A DNA stretch of 64,000 bases. It comes from JAFGKK01 sp964521085 (GTDB lineage: Bacteria; Chloroflexota; Anaerolineae; Anaerolineales; RBG-16-64-43). Made by a program: the position numbers and the translations under genes. The DNA is taken from NCBI GenBank assembly GCA_964521085.1, contig CAZFPL010000010.1:12374-76373 (forward strand), read 5' to 3'. Shown in pieces: positions 9,151-17,960 of this stretch. The notes below the pieces were generated by a model. The model ran no database searches and was not told where the DNA came from. It saw only the letters and a list, made by a program, of their open reading frames with translations. The first letter of the stretch is position 1. Each line of letters begins with the position of its first letter.

Positions 9151-9198
9151 CGGCGGCGGAGAACCTGGGAAGAGAGAACGGTTAACCGGTTTGTTTTA

Positions 9199-9630
9199 TT
9201 ACGATGCAGGAGCCGCAACGACGTCGGCTGGTTCCTTCACCAACTGGTGGAAGGTGATTTCTTTCAGCCGGGAAACCAATTCCTCCTGCAGTCTGCACCA
9301 TACCGGGCCCACGAGGCATTCCTTTCCGAACTGGCAGATGGAAAGGTCGAGGGCGCATTCGTTGATGGAGAGGGGGCCGTCGATGGCTTCGATCACTTCC
9401 AGGAGCGTGATCTCGACGGACGGTCGAGCCAGCGTGACCCCTCCGCGCGCACCGCGGGAGGTGTTCACCAACCCGGCGACGGAAAGCTGGGAGATGATCT
9501 TGGCGAGAAACGAAGGGGGGATGTGCTTGGCTTCGGCGATGATGTTGGTTGGTGCCCGGCCCTTTTTCTCGTTTTCCGCCAGATACAGGATTGCTCGGAT
9601 GGCGTAGTCAGCCTGGCGTGTGATTTCCAT
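9199..9630 (-). CDS. Rrf2-family transcriptional regulator, probable Fe-S sensor
   Basis: 143 residues. The winged-helix DNA-binding region (about 1-80) has the family start MEITRQADYAIRAILYLA and the wing SRGARGGVTLARP. Four cysteines follow at 92, 99, 105 and 112. Rrf2 proteins such as IscR, NsrR and RsrR hold an Fe-S cluster in this region and sense cluster status, nitric oxide or redox state. The ligand set here is not exactly that of IscR, so the signal is open. A good promoter lies just upstream. The co-directional K+ channel gene downstream is the nearest candidate target. Confidence 0.88.
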   Translation of the reverse strand: MEITRQADYAIRAILYLAENEKKGRAPTNIIAEAKHIPPSFLAKIISQLSVAGLVNTSRGARGGVTLARPSVEITLLEVIEAIDGPLSINECALDLSICQFGKECLVGPVWCRLQEELVSRLKEITFHQLVKEPADVVAAPAS

Positions 9631-9662
9631 GGCAGCCTTCTTGGGTTTTCTGGATGGGAAAT

Positions 9663-9691
9663 ATCATATTCCACCTTTTCGTTTGCGGCAA
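9663..9691 (-). promoter_or_regulatory. Sigma-70-type promoter of the Rrf2 gene
   Basis: On the minus strand TTGCCG and TATGAT are separated by exactly 17 bases, about 33 bases upstream of the Rrf2 ATG. Rrf2 proteins often bind over their own promoter, so autoregulation is plausible but not shown. Confidence 0.6.
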
Positions 9692-9832
9692 GTGGCAACC
9701 TTCCTGTGCCTGTGAGCGCCGGGGCCGGTTTCCCAGGGGAGGCTTGTAACCAAGGCTTTTTCTTATCTTGAGAAATAGAATACAATCCAGGATGCCGCCT
9801 CCCGCGGCGTTTGACCCTTAATTGGAGGTTTA

Positions 9833-11182
9833 ATGAAGGATATCTGCGTCATCGGGGTGGGATACGTCGGATTGGTGACCGCGGCTGGATTCTCCGACCT
9901 CGGCAATCGGGTGACCGCCCTGGACATCAATGAAGAGCGGGTCCGGAACCTCCGTAAAGGAGTCCTGCCGATCTATGAACCGGGTTTGGAGGAAGTCGTC
10001 CGCCGCAATGTACAGGCCGGGAGGCTTTCCTTCACCACATCCTATGAAGAGGGTTTGGAGAAAGCGGATTTTGCGTTTATCGCGGTCGGAACGCCGGAGG
10101 GTGTCGACGGCGAAGCGGACCTGCGCTACGTTCGTGGCGCGTCGGAATCCATCGCCGAGGCGATGGGCCGGCCGCTTATCGTGGTCAACAAATCCACCGT
10201 CCCGGTCGGTACGGGAGATTGGGTGGCCGAGATCATCCGCTCGCACCTGACCAAGCCGCTGGGGTTCTCGGTCGTCTCGTGCCCTGAGTTCCTGCGGGAG
10301 GGTTCCGCCTTATCGGATTTCCTCAATCCGGCGCGCACGGTGCTTGGATCGATGGACCGGGAAGCCGCCGAGAAAGTAGCGCAGCTTCACATATCCCTGC
10401 GGGCGCCGATCATGATCACCGATCTGCGCACGGCGGAGATGATCAAATACGCCTCCAACGCTTTCCTGTCGACGAAAATCTCCTTTATCAACGAGATCGC
10501 CAACATCTGCGAGGCGCTGGGCGCAGACGTCAAGGAAGTGGCCAGCGGAATGGGCTACGACCCGCGGATTGGACGGCAGTTCCTGGAGGCCGGGATCGGC
10601 TACGGCGGATCCTGCTTTCCCAAAGACGTAAAAGCACTCGCCCATATGGCTTCGGTGCAGGGACGGAATCCGCAGCTGTTGCAGGCGGTGATGGATATCA
10701 ACGACGACCGTCTGCGGATTCTGGTCGAGCATATGGAATCGCTGTTGGGAAAAATCGAGAAAAAGGAAATCGGATTGTTGGGGCTGGCCTTCAAATCCAA
10801 CACCGACGATATCCGCGAAGCCCCCGCGCAGAAGGTGGCCGTGTTGCTTCAGGAGCGGGGCGCCGCGGTGCGCGCGTACGATCCGGTGGCGATGGACAAT
10901 GCCGGGCGGGTGATGCCCGGCGTGCGCATGTGTCCGGATCCCTATACCCTGGCCGAAGGGGCGGATGCGCTCGTGGTGGTCACCGATTGGAACGAATTCA
11001 AGCAGCTTGATCTGCCGAAAATCCGAAGCCTCATGCGCAATCCCAACCTGATCGACGGACGGAATATCTACGAACCGGAGGAGATGAAGGCGCTCGGCTT
11101 CCGCTACCGGGGGATCGGGCGCGGGTATAACGGAGTGAATACTCCGGCGCAGCCGACCGGCGGGAAGGACCGGCCGCGATGA
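9833..11182 (+). CDS. UDP-glucose/GDP-mannose dehydrogenase family (UDP-glucose 6-dehydrogenase type)
   Basis: 449 residues. The N-terminal Rossmann motif GVGYVGLVTAAGFSDLG begins at residue 8 and the catalytic cysteine is in GGSCFPKD, about residue 260; the C-terminal domain starts near LGLAFKSNTDDIREAP. Such enzymes oxidise a UDP-hexose C6 hydroxyl to the uronic acid using two NAD+. The early sequence is closest in style to UDP-glucose dehydrogenases that feed capsule or wall glycans. GGAGG lies four bases before the ATG. The stop overlaps the next gene in ATGA, although that gene is a peptidase. Confidence 0.9.
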   Translation: MKDICVIGVGYVGLVTAAGFSDLGNRVTALDINEERVRNLRKGVLPIYEPGLEEVVRRNVQAGRLSFTTSYEEGLEKADFAFIAVGTPEGVDGEADLRYVRGASESIAEAMGRPLIVVNKSTVPVGTGDWVAEIIRSHLTKPLGFSVVSCPEFLREGSALSDFLNPARTVLGSMDREAAEKVAQLHISLRAPIMITDLRTAEMIKYASNAFLSTKISFINEIANICEALGADVKEVASGMGYDPRIGRQFLEAGIGYGGSCFPKDVKALAHMASVQGRNPQLLQAVMDINDDRLRILVEHMESLLGKIEKKEIGLLGLAFKSNTDDIREAPAQKVAVLLQERGAAVRAYDPVAMDNAGRVMPGVRMCPDPYTLAEGADALVVVTDWNEFKQLDLPKIRSLMRNPNLIDGRNIYEPEEMKALGFRYRGIGRGYNGVNTPAQPTGGKDRPR

Positions 11183-12489
11183 GCGCAGGGCGGGTCCACC
11201 GCGCCCGGCTGCGCAACGGACTCCTGGTGCTGCTCAAGGAGATCCACGCCGCGCCGCTGATCAGCTTGTGGACGTGGTACCGCGTGGGCTCACGCAACGA
11301 ACGCGCCGGACAGACCGGCATCTCGCACTGGGTGGAGCACATGCAATTCAAAGGCTCGCCCTCCTTCCCGGCCGGCAGTCTGGACCGGGCGGTCTCGCGC
11401 GAGGGCGGGGTGTGGAACGCAATGACCTGGCTGGATTGGACCGCCTATTTCGAAACCCTGCCCGCCGATCGGATCGACCTCGGGCTGCGTCTGGAAGCCG
11501 ACCGTATGGTCAACAGCTTCTTCGCCCCCAAAGAGGTCACCTCCGAACGAACGGTGATCATCTCCGAACGCCAAGGCTACGAAAACGAACCGACCTTCCG
11601 GCTTTCCGAAGAAGTCCAGGCCGCCGCCTTCCGCGTGCATTCGTACCATCACGAGGTCGTCGGGGATGTGGCGGATCTCTCCTCGATGATGCGGGACGAT
11701 CTCTACGGCCATTACCGGACGTATTATGTTCCCAACAACGCCTTGGTGGCGGTGGCCGGGGATTTCCAGGCCCGGGTGATGCTGGACCGAATCCGCCAGT
11801 TATTCGGAGGAATATCCACCGGACCTCCGCCGTCGCAGAACGCACGCGCGGAACCCGCGCAACGGGGCGAACGCCGCGTCTCTGTGGAAGGGCCCGGCGA
11901 GACCGCCTATGTGGAGGTGGCGTACCATGCGCCCGCCGCGGGCGATCCGGATTTCTTCCCGATGATCGTCCTTGACAGCGTGCTGGCCGGCCCGAGCAAC
12001 TTCAATATGTTCAGCGGCGGAATCTCGAACAAGACCTCCCGCTTATACCGCGCCCTCGTGGAAACCGAGCTGGCGGCGGGGGTGAGCGGCGGTCTGGCGG
12101 CGACGATGGACCCGTACCTCTATTCCATCACCGCCACGGTTCGCAACGGGAAAACCCCGGAGCAGGTGCTGGCAGCCCTGGATGCGGAACTGCGGCGCAT
12201 GGTGGACGGCCCGGTTCGCCGGGAGGAGATGGAGCGCGCGATGAAACAGGCGCGCGCCATCTTCGCCTATGGCAGCGAGACGGTGACCAATCAGGCGTTC
12301 TGGATGGGATACGCCGAGATGTTCGCGTCGATCGACTGGTTCGAAAATTATCTCGCCTCGCTCGCCGCGGTGACGACCGACGACGTGCAGCGTGTGGCGC
12401 GCAAGGTGCTGGCCAAACGCAATCGGACGGTGGGTTTTTATCTGCCGACAGGCGCGGACAACCAACCCGTTCCGGATACAGACCGCTGA
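11179..12489 (+). CDS. M16-family zinc peptidase, catalytic subunit type
   Basis: 436 residues. The inverted zinc motif HxxEH is intact (HWVEH at 50-54) and further glutamates follow in the segment KEVTSERTVIISERQ, as expected for the third ligand. M16 peptidases such as pitrilysin, MPP-beta and YmxG-type proteins degrade or trim peptides. The length fits the half-size (about 45 kDa) bacterial class that works as a pair. ATGA overlap with the dehydrogenase; the next gene is a second M16 protein lacking the zinc motif, so the two probably form a heterodimer, with this one active. Confidence 0.9.
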   Translation: MSAGRVHRARLRNGLLVLLKEIHAAPLISLWTWYRVGSRNERAGQTGISHWVEHMQFKGSPSFPAGSLDRAVSREGGVWNAMTWLDWTAYFETLPADRIDLGLRLEADRMVNSFFAPKEVTSERTVIISERQGYENEPTFRLSEEVQAAAFRVHSYHHEVVGDVADLSSMMRDDLYGHYRTYYVPNNALVAVAGDFQARVMLDRIRQLFGGISTGPPPSQNARAEPAQRGERRVSVEGPGETAYVEVAYHAPAAGDPDFFPMIVLDSVLAGPSNFNMFSGGISNKTSRLYRALVETELAAGVSGGLAATMDPYLYSITATVRNGKTPEQVLAALDAELRRMVDGPVRREEMERAMKQARAIFAYGSETVTNQAFWMGYAEMFASIDWFENYLASLAAVTTDDVQRVARKVLAKRNRTVGFYLPTGADNQPVPDTDR

Positions 12490-12505
12490 AGTGCGGAGAA
12501 GCGTG

Positions 12506-13885
12506 ATGCCTTCCAAGATCCGAAGAGCGAAGAAAACCGTTCGGCGAAAAATTAAATCCAAGCGGCGGATGATCCGCCGCAGCGCCCTGCGCGTGCAGAA
12601 GGATTCCCTGGATCTTCGCGCGCTTCCGGGCCCGGAAACCATTATCCGGCGGGATCTTCCGAACGGATTGTCCGTGCTGGTGAGGGAGAATTTTCTCAGC
12701 CCGTCCGTCGTCGTCCTGGCGACAGTTTGGGCCGGAGGATTGGACGAAAGCGAGGAGCAAGCCGGCCTGGCCGCGTTGACTTCCTCATGCCTGATGCGAG
12801 GCGCCGGAGAGCGTTCGTTTCATCAGATTTACGACCTCCTCGAATCCGCCGGAGCCACGCTTTCCTTCGGATCGGGGATGCACACCACATCCTTCTACTC
12901 GCGTTGCCTTTCGGAAGACCTGCCGATGGTGCTCGAGTTGGCGGCGGACGCCCTGCGCCGCCCGACGTTTCCGAACGACCAGTTCGAACGTCTGCGCGGG
13001 GAATACCTCACGCACCTGACGATCCGCGAGCAGGATACCGGCGAGCGGGCGCATATGGCTTTTGCCGAGCTTGCCTATGCCGGGCACCCGTACGCGCACG
13101 ACGAGGAAGGCAATGCCGGGACGATTCAAGCAATTACCCGAAACGATCTGCAAGAATTTCATGCCCGCTGTTATGGGCCGCGGAAGATGATTCTCACCGT
13201 TGCCGGCGCCGCGCACAGCGGCAAGGCCATCCATTGGATCGAAAAGTTCTTCGGCGATTGGAAGAATCCTCTCCAGGCGGAACGGCCAGCGCTCCCGGCC
13301 GCGCCGCGCATCATGAAGATGATGGAAAAGCGGGTCCCGCTGCCCGGGAAAAGCCAGGCGGATCTGGTCCTGGGGGTGCCCGGTCCGGCCCGCACGGCGA
13401 CCGATTATCTTTCGGCGATGCTGGGAAACAACATTCTGGGGGTGTTCGGCATGTACGGCCGGATCGGCGATGCGGTGCGGGAAGCGGAAGGCCTGGCGTA
13501 TTATTCGATGAGCACCCTCAGCGGCGGGATGGGACCCGGCCCGTGGATGGTTCTGGCGGGAGTGAATCCGCGAAATGTGCCGCGGGCAGTGGAACTGATC
13601 CGGCGCGAGATTTCGCGCTTCACCCAGTCCAAGGTTACGCGCAGCGAACTCTCCGACAGCCAGGCCAGCATTGTCGGCCGCATGCCGCTGCAGCTGGAAT
13701 CCAACGAGGGAGTGGCCGGCTCGCTGATGAACATCGAGATGTTTACCCTGGGGCTGGATTATTACCAGCGCTTCCCGGGCTTGATCCGCGCCATCACCGC
13801 CGACCAGATCCTGGAGACGGCGCGGCATTACCTGCACGCCGAAAAGATGGCGCTGGCCGTCGCCGGCCCGCCCGAGGGAGAGTGA
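12506..13885 (+). CDS. M16-family peptidase-like subunit lacking the zinc motif
   Basis: 459 residues from an ATG with GGAG nine bases upstream; the open frame extends back into the previous gene, but that part is not credible. The fold is recognisable by LPNGLSVLVRENF, the segment GGLDESEEQAGLAAL and the C-terminal half. Where HxxEH should be there is EEQAGLAAL, so zinc cannot be bound in the usual way. This matches the regulatory or substrate-binding partner in M16 pairs. The first 30 residues are very basic (MPSKIRRAKKTVRRKIKSK), unusual for the family, and may bind nucleic acid or be an extension. Lies 16 bases after its active partner. Confidence 0.85.
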   Translation: MPSKIRRAKKTVRRKIKSKRRMIRRSALRVQKDSLDLRALPGPETIIRRDLPNGLSVLVRENFLSPSVVVLATVWAGGLDESEEQAGLAALTSSCLMRGAGERSFHQIYDLLESAGATLSFGSGMHTTSFYSRCLSEDLPMVLELAADALRRPTFPNDQFERLRGEYLTHLTIREQDTGERAHMAFAELAYAGHPYAHDEEGNAGTIQAITRNDLQEFHARCYGPRKMILTVAGAAHSGKAIHWIEKFFGDWKNPLQAERPALPAAPRIMKMMEKRVPLPGKSQADLVLGVPGPARTATDYLSAMLGNNILGVFGMYGRIGDAVREAEGLAYYSMSTLSGGMGPGPWMVLAGVNPRNVPRAVELIRREISRFTQSKVTRSELSDSQASIVGRMPLQLESNEGVAGSLMNIEMFTLGLDYYQRFPGLIRAITADQILETARHYLHAEKMALAVAGPPEGE

Positions 13886-13892
13886 CGGTACG

Positions 13893-14261
13893 ATGTTACG
13901 CGTGGGAACCGACCTGATCGAAATCGTCCGCATCGAGGAAGCCGTGCATCGTTGGGGGGAGCGCTTTTTACAAAGGATCTTTACTCCGGACGAACGCGTC
14001 ACGTACAGCGAGCGGATTTCCTCCCTCGCGGCGCGGTTCGCGGCCAAGGAAGCCATTTCCAAAGCGCTCGGCACCGGCCTGATGACGGAAATCCCCTGGA
14101 CCGATATTGAAGTGCTCACCGGTCCCTCCGGAGAGCCGGGTTTGCACCTCCACGGCCGCGCCCGCGAGGAGGCCGACCGGCTTGGATTGACCGAATGGAC
14201 GCTCAGCCTTTCGCATTCCGGAAGCCACGCGCTGGCGGTTGTGGTGGCGATGGGAAGATAG
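13893..14261 (+). CDS. acpS: Holo-[acyl-carrier-protein] synthase
   Basis: 122 residues, the usual size. It transfers 4'-phosphopantetheine from CoA to the serine of acyl carrier protein, activating fatty acid synthesis in the cytoplasm. The two Mg-binding motifs are present: GTDLIEIVRIEEA at the start, and RFAAKEAISKALGTG around residue 50. The end, LSLSHSGSHALAVVV, is also typical. It begins seven bases after the M16 partner gene, so it is probably on the same mRNA. Confidence 0.93.
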   Translation: MLRVGTDLIEIVRIEEAVHRWGERFLQRIFTPDERVTYSERISSLAARFAAKEAISKALGTGLMTEIPWTDIEVLTGPSGEPGLHLHGRAREEADRLGLTEWTLSLSHSGSHALAVVVAMGR

Positions 14262-14295
14262 AGTTAGTAGACCGATTCGGTCCACGGAAAATGAA

Positions 14296-14832
14296 ATGAC
14301 AACCTATCGATGGCAGACGCTGGGAATCAACACCCTCGGCGGATCGGCGGTGATCGGCAGTTACATCTTGTGGCTTGCCGGACGCCCCGGCGCTGTAGAC
14401 GCCCTATGGGGCGGAGTGCCCACATCGATCCGGCCGTTCTACACCGCGGGGATGCTCCTGGCTGCGGCCGGATATTTCGCGTTCACCTATTTCCTCCTGC
14501 TTCGAATAGATCCCGCAAAGGCGAAAGTATTCGCATGCTGCGATACGCGGATATTTCATGTGTTGTATTTGGGAATTCTCATTCCTTCGGCGCTTTGGAT
14601 GCCGCTGACTTTTTGGGCGATCGATCAACAAAGCGTTTTGTTGGTTTGGGTGGTACGGGCAATATTAATTCTGGTGGCTCTCTTTTCCCTTGGATTGTTG
14701 GCGGCATTGCTCGCCACGCAGCCGCGGGAGCCGGCCTGGGCGCACGCATTGGCCGTAATCGGCGCCGCTTGCTTCTGTGTTCAAACGGTTCTTCTGGATG
14801 CGATCGTGTGGGGAATGGCGTTTGGGATTTAA
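14296..14832 (+). CDS. Unidentified membrane protein, about five helices
   Basis: 178 residues. The ATG at 14296 is chosen because the protein then starts MTTYRWQTLGINTLGGSAV just before the first helix; an earlier in-frame start overlaps acpS. Hydrophobic segments suggest about five transmembrane helices with short loops. I recognise no family. It is 34 bases after acpS and converges on the kinase gene. Confidence 0.6.
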   Translation: MTTYRWQTLGINTLGGSAVIGSYILWLAGRPGAVDALWGGVPTSIRPFYTAGMLLAAAGYFAFTYFLLLRIDPAKAKVFACCDTRIFHVLYLGILIPSALWMPLTFWAIDQQSVLLVWVVRAILILVALFSLGLLAALLATQPREPAWAHALAVIGAACFCVQTVLLDAIVWGMAFGI

Positions 14833-14854
14833 TTATTGGAAATGGATGTGGTGA

Positions 14855-17800
14855 TTAGGGTGTAATCCCCCATAAGCGGATGGTGCCGTCAGAAGAACAC
14901 GACGCAAGCAACGATCCGTCCGACGAGAAGGTTACAGCATATATTAAGTACGAATGCCCCGATAACCTGAGAATCAGCTCGCCGTTCGAAGACCTCAATA
15001 AATGGATAGTGGTGTCATAAGATCCACTTGCGATCAATGTTCCATCCGGAGAAAAGGCAATGCCTCTTACTTCTTTGGTAAATCCTTCCACGGTTTGGAG
15101 CAGCGATCCATCGGAAACCTTCCATAACCGCAAAGTCTTGTCATTGGATCCACTGGCAAGAAGACCCCCGTCCGGCGAGAAAGCCACGCTATTGATCCAG
15201 TTCGTATGCCCTTTCAGCTCGTGAATCAGGGTTCCATCCGGAATCCGCCAAAGACGGATGGTTTTATCTCTCGAGCCGCTGGCCACCATCGTTCCATCCG
15301 GGGAGAAGGCCACCGTTTCCACTCTATCGGCATGCCCCTCGAGTATGCGTAGCAATGACCCGTCGGAAACCCGCCACAAACGGACGGTGTTATCGCACGA
15401 TCCGGTTGCCAGCAGGGTCCCGTCCGGCGAGAAAGCAATGCTGGTCAATCCGCACGTATGTCCCGAAAGGGTGAGAAGCGGCGCCCCGTCGGCAACCCGC
15501 CACAGGCGCGCGGTCCCATCCCAAGACCCGCTGGCCAGCATCGTCCCGTCCGGCGAGAAAGCCACGCCGGATACCGTGGCCGAATGTCCCTCCAAGGATA
15601 GCCGTGTAGTCCCATCGGACACCTGCAAAACGGTAACGGTCGACCCCGGCATCCCGCCATAGGCTAAAAGTGTTACATCCGGTGAAAAGGCTATTGTGTA
15701 AATATAATTCGAATAGCTCTCGAAAGCATGGATCATAACGCCATCGGATATCTGCCATAAACGCGCGATCCTGTCGGAGCCGACACTCGCCAACGTTGTT
15801 CCATTTGCCGAAAACGCAAGGCTGAGAACTGCGCCCGTATGTCCTTCCAGCGTCCTCGCCACTACGTCATCGGAAATACGCCACAATCGGATCGTTTTAT
15901 CCGTCGATCCGCTTGCCAGAAGAGATCCATCCATCGAAAACGCCACGCTTTGGACCTGATCCGTATGTCCTTGCAGCGTACGCACCAGCGTTCCGTCGGA
16001 CATCCGCCATAGGCGCACGGTTTTATCGAACGATCCGCTTGCCACCAGCGATCCATCCGGCGATATGGCCACGCTCATGACGTAGTTCGAATGGCCTTTC
16101 AGGGCGCGGATGGACGCCCAATCGGAGGTCCGCCACAAATGTACGGTCTTGTCGCACGACCCGGTCGCCAATACTTCTCCGTCCGGAGAGAAGGCAATGC
16201 TGAGTACGCCGCACGTATGGTCCTTCAGCGTCGCTGATAAAACGCCATCCGAAACTCTCCATATTTGAACAATCCCGTCCCAAGCTGAGCTGGCTAAATA
16301 ATTTCCGTCCGGAGAAAAAGCCACGCCGGTCGGTACATTCGTATGGCCATCCATCGTCCGCAGCAACGATCCATCGGATACGCGCCACAAATGCACGACA
16401 TAATTCCGCATTCCTCCAGCCAAAAGCGTGCCATCCGGAGAGAAAGCCACAAATTGGACCGAGTAGTCGGTCAGGATGAAACGGATTTCCTCTTTTGATG
16501 CCGCGTCGTACAGGTGAATGCCTGTTGTGGATGCGATTGCCAGGGTGCTGCCATCCGGAGACCAGACCGCCTGAATCAGGATGCCTTCACCCCAACGAGC
16601 CAGGCGATTTACTTCCGAGGCACTTTCCGCGGTAATGGGAAGGACGGGTTTCGGATATGGAGTGCCCGGATAAACCGGAAATCCTGGAAACGGGATTTCC
16701 GTCGGAGTGAGAGTTTTAGTGGAGGATGATGGCGGTGTCCGTGTTGGGGTAACGGTTGGGGATGCAGTCGCCGCCAAATTACCGCCCAGGCCAATGACGC
16801 CAATCGAGATCAGGCCGATCAATCCCGCAGCAATGGCCGCCCAGCGCCATCCGCCGATCTTTTTTCTCATGGATGGACCGGCGTCCTCTCCCGATCGCCG
16901 GACGGCTTTTTGAGAACGAATGGCAGGTGAATCCTCCTGCAAGAAGGTCGCTCGGGTTTCCGTTACAGGCTTCGTTTTCGGCGCGAAAACCGGCTTGCTA
17001 CCGGTTTTAATTTTTCCCTTCGATTGCCCCGCCAATACCCGCTCCAGAGCATCGATGAAGGCGTCCATATCCGGATAGCGGTCTTCCAATTTTCCGGCCA
17101 ATACTTTGAGCAGCACTTTTTCGACGTTATCCGGCAAGTCGGACACATACGCCTTGGGCCTCGGCAACGGTTCCGTCGCCTGTTTGAGCATGATGGCGCT
17201 GGGGGTATCCGCCACGTACGGCTTGCGGCCGGTGACCATTTCGTAAAACACAACACCCAGCGAGTACAAATCCGATTGCGGGACGACCTTCCCGCCCCAT
17301 TGTTCGGGGGCCATATACGCAGGCGTTCCGACACTAAAACCAGTTCCGGTTAACTTGGTCGACTCTTCACTTTCCAGGATGTTCGCGATCCCGAAATTGG
17401 AGAGCATCGGCTCTCCGGAGAGGGTGATGAGAATGTTCGCCGGTTTGACGTCGCGGTGGACGATCCCCTGCCCGTGGGCGAATTGGAGTGCGCGGGCAAC
17501 GGGCAACAGCAGGCGTACCGCCTCCTGCCATGGGATCGGTTTGCCCAGGATTTGCGTAAGCGTGCCGCTGGGTAGGTATTCCATGACCAGGTAGGGCGAG
17601 CCTTCGTAATCGCCGTAGTCGATCACGCCGACGATGTTGGGGTGGGATAATCTGGCGAGGGCTTTGGCTTCCCGATCGAAGCGCTTCAAGATGTTTTCGA
17701 GTTGTTCTGGCGGGAAAGCGGTTCGGCGGATTATTTTTATCGCCACGTCGCGTTCGAGGCGGGTGTCGTACGCCTTGTACACCGTTGCCATCCCGCCCTC

Positions 17801-17857
17801 GCCCAATTGTTCGAGGATGTGGTAGCGGCCGAGGGATTGACCGATGAAATTCGCCAT
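14855..17857 (-). CDS. Membrane Ser/Thr protein kinase with fourteen WD40 repeats; DFG changed to NFG
   Basis: 1000 residues. The N-terminal PknB-type kinase domain has the glycine loop GEGGMATVYKAY (19-30), Lys41 in VAIKII, HRDVKPAN (134-141) and GTPAYMAPEQ (about 177-186). The metal-binding DFG motif reads NFG (Asn154): the codon is AAT on the coding strand, confirmed from the bases. One transmembrane helix lies near 337-360, followed by a Thr/Pro-rich linker and fourteen WD40 repeats (for example LAFSANGTTLASVGSDR), enough for two seven-bladed propellers outside the membrane. Such proteins sense ligands or protein partners. The Asn may weaken or abolish catalysis, though some kinases with altered DFG remain active. 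Confidence 0.9.
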   Translation of the reverse strand: MANFIGQSLGRYHILEQLGEGGMATVYKAYDTRLERDVAIKIIRRTAFPPEQLENILKRFDREAKALARLSHPNIVGVIDYGDYEGSPYLVMEYLPSGTLTQILGKPIPWQEAVRLLLPVARALQFAHGQGIVHRDVKPANILITLSGEPMLSNFGIANILESEESTKLTGTGFSVGTPAYMAPEQWGGKVVPQSDLYSLGVVFYEMVTGRKPYVADTPSAIMLKQATEPLPRPKAYVSDLPDNVEKVLLKVLAGKLEDRYPDMDAFIDALERVLAGQSKGKIKTGSKPVFAPKTKPVTETRATFLQEDSPAIRSQKAVRRSGEDAGPSMRKKIGGWRWAAIAAGLIGLISIGVIGLGGNLAATASPTVTPTRTPPSSSTKTLTPTEIPFPGFPVYPGTPYPKPVLPITAESASEVNRLARWGEGILIQAVWSPDGSTLAIASTTGIHLYDAASKEEIRFILTDYSVQFVAFSPDGTLLAGGMRNYVVHLWRVSDGSLLRTMDGHTNVPTGVAFSPDGNYLASSAWDGIVQIWRVSDGVLSATLKDHTCGVLSIAFSPDGEVLATGSCDKTVHLWRTSDWASIRALKGHSNYVMSVAISPDGSLVASGSFDKTVRLWRMSDGTLVRTLQGHTDQVQSVAFSMDGSLLASGSTDKTIRLWRISDDVVARTLEGHTGAVLSLAFSANGTTLASVGSDRIARLWQISDGVMIHAFESYSNYIYTIAFSPDVTLLAYGGMPGSTVTVLQVSDGTTRLSLEGHSATVSGVAFSPDGTMLASGSWDGTARLWRVADGAPLLTLSGHTCGLTSIAFSPDGTLLATGSCDNTVRLWRVSDGSLLRILEGHADRVETVAFSPDGTMVASGSRDKTIRLWRIPDGTLIHELKGHTNWINSVAFSPDGGLLASGSNDKTLRLWKVSDGSLLQTVEGFTKEVRGIAFSPDGTLIASGSYDTTIHLLRSSNGELILRLSGHSYLIYAVTFSSDGSLLASCSSDGTIRLWGITP

Positions 17858-17923
17858 ACCGTCTCCGGAAGAATATTCAAGAAGTACAAGTTTTTAGAGA
17901 GGGCCGGTCAATTCGGGGAAAGA

Positions 17924-17957
17924 AAAACCGAGGCGGTCTACAGGCCGCCTCGGTTTT
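17924..17957 (-). terminator. Intrinsic terminator after rhlE
   Basis: A 13-bp stem (AAAACCGAGGCGG with its complement) and an 8-base loop, followed on the minus strand by TTTTTCTTTCC. It lies three bases past the stop of the helicase gene and before the kinase promoter region. Confidence 0.85.
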
Positions 17958-17960
17958 GTA

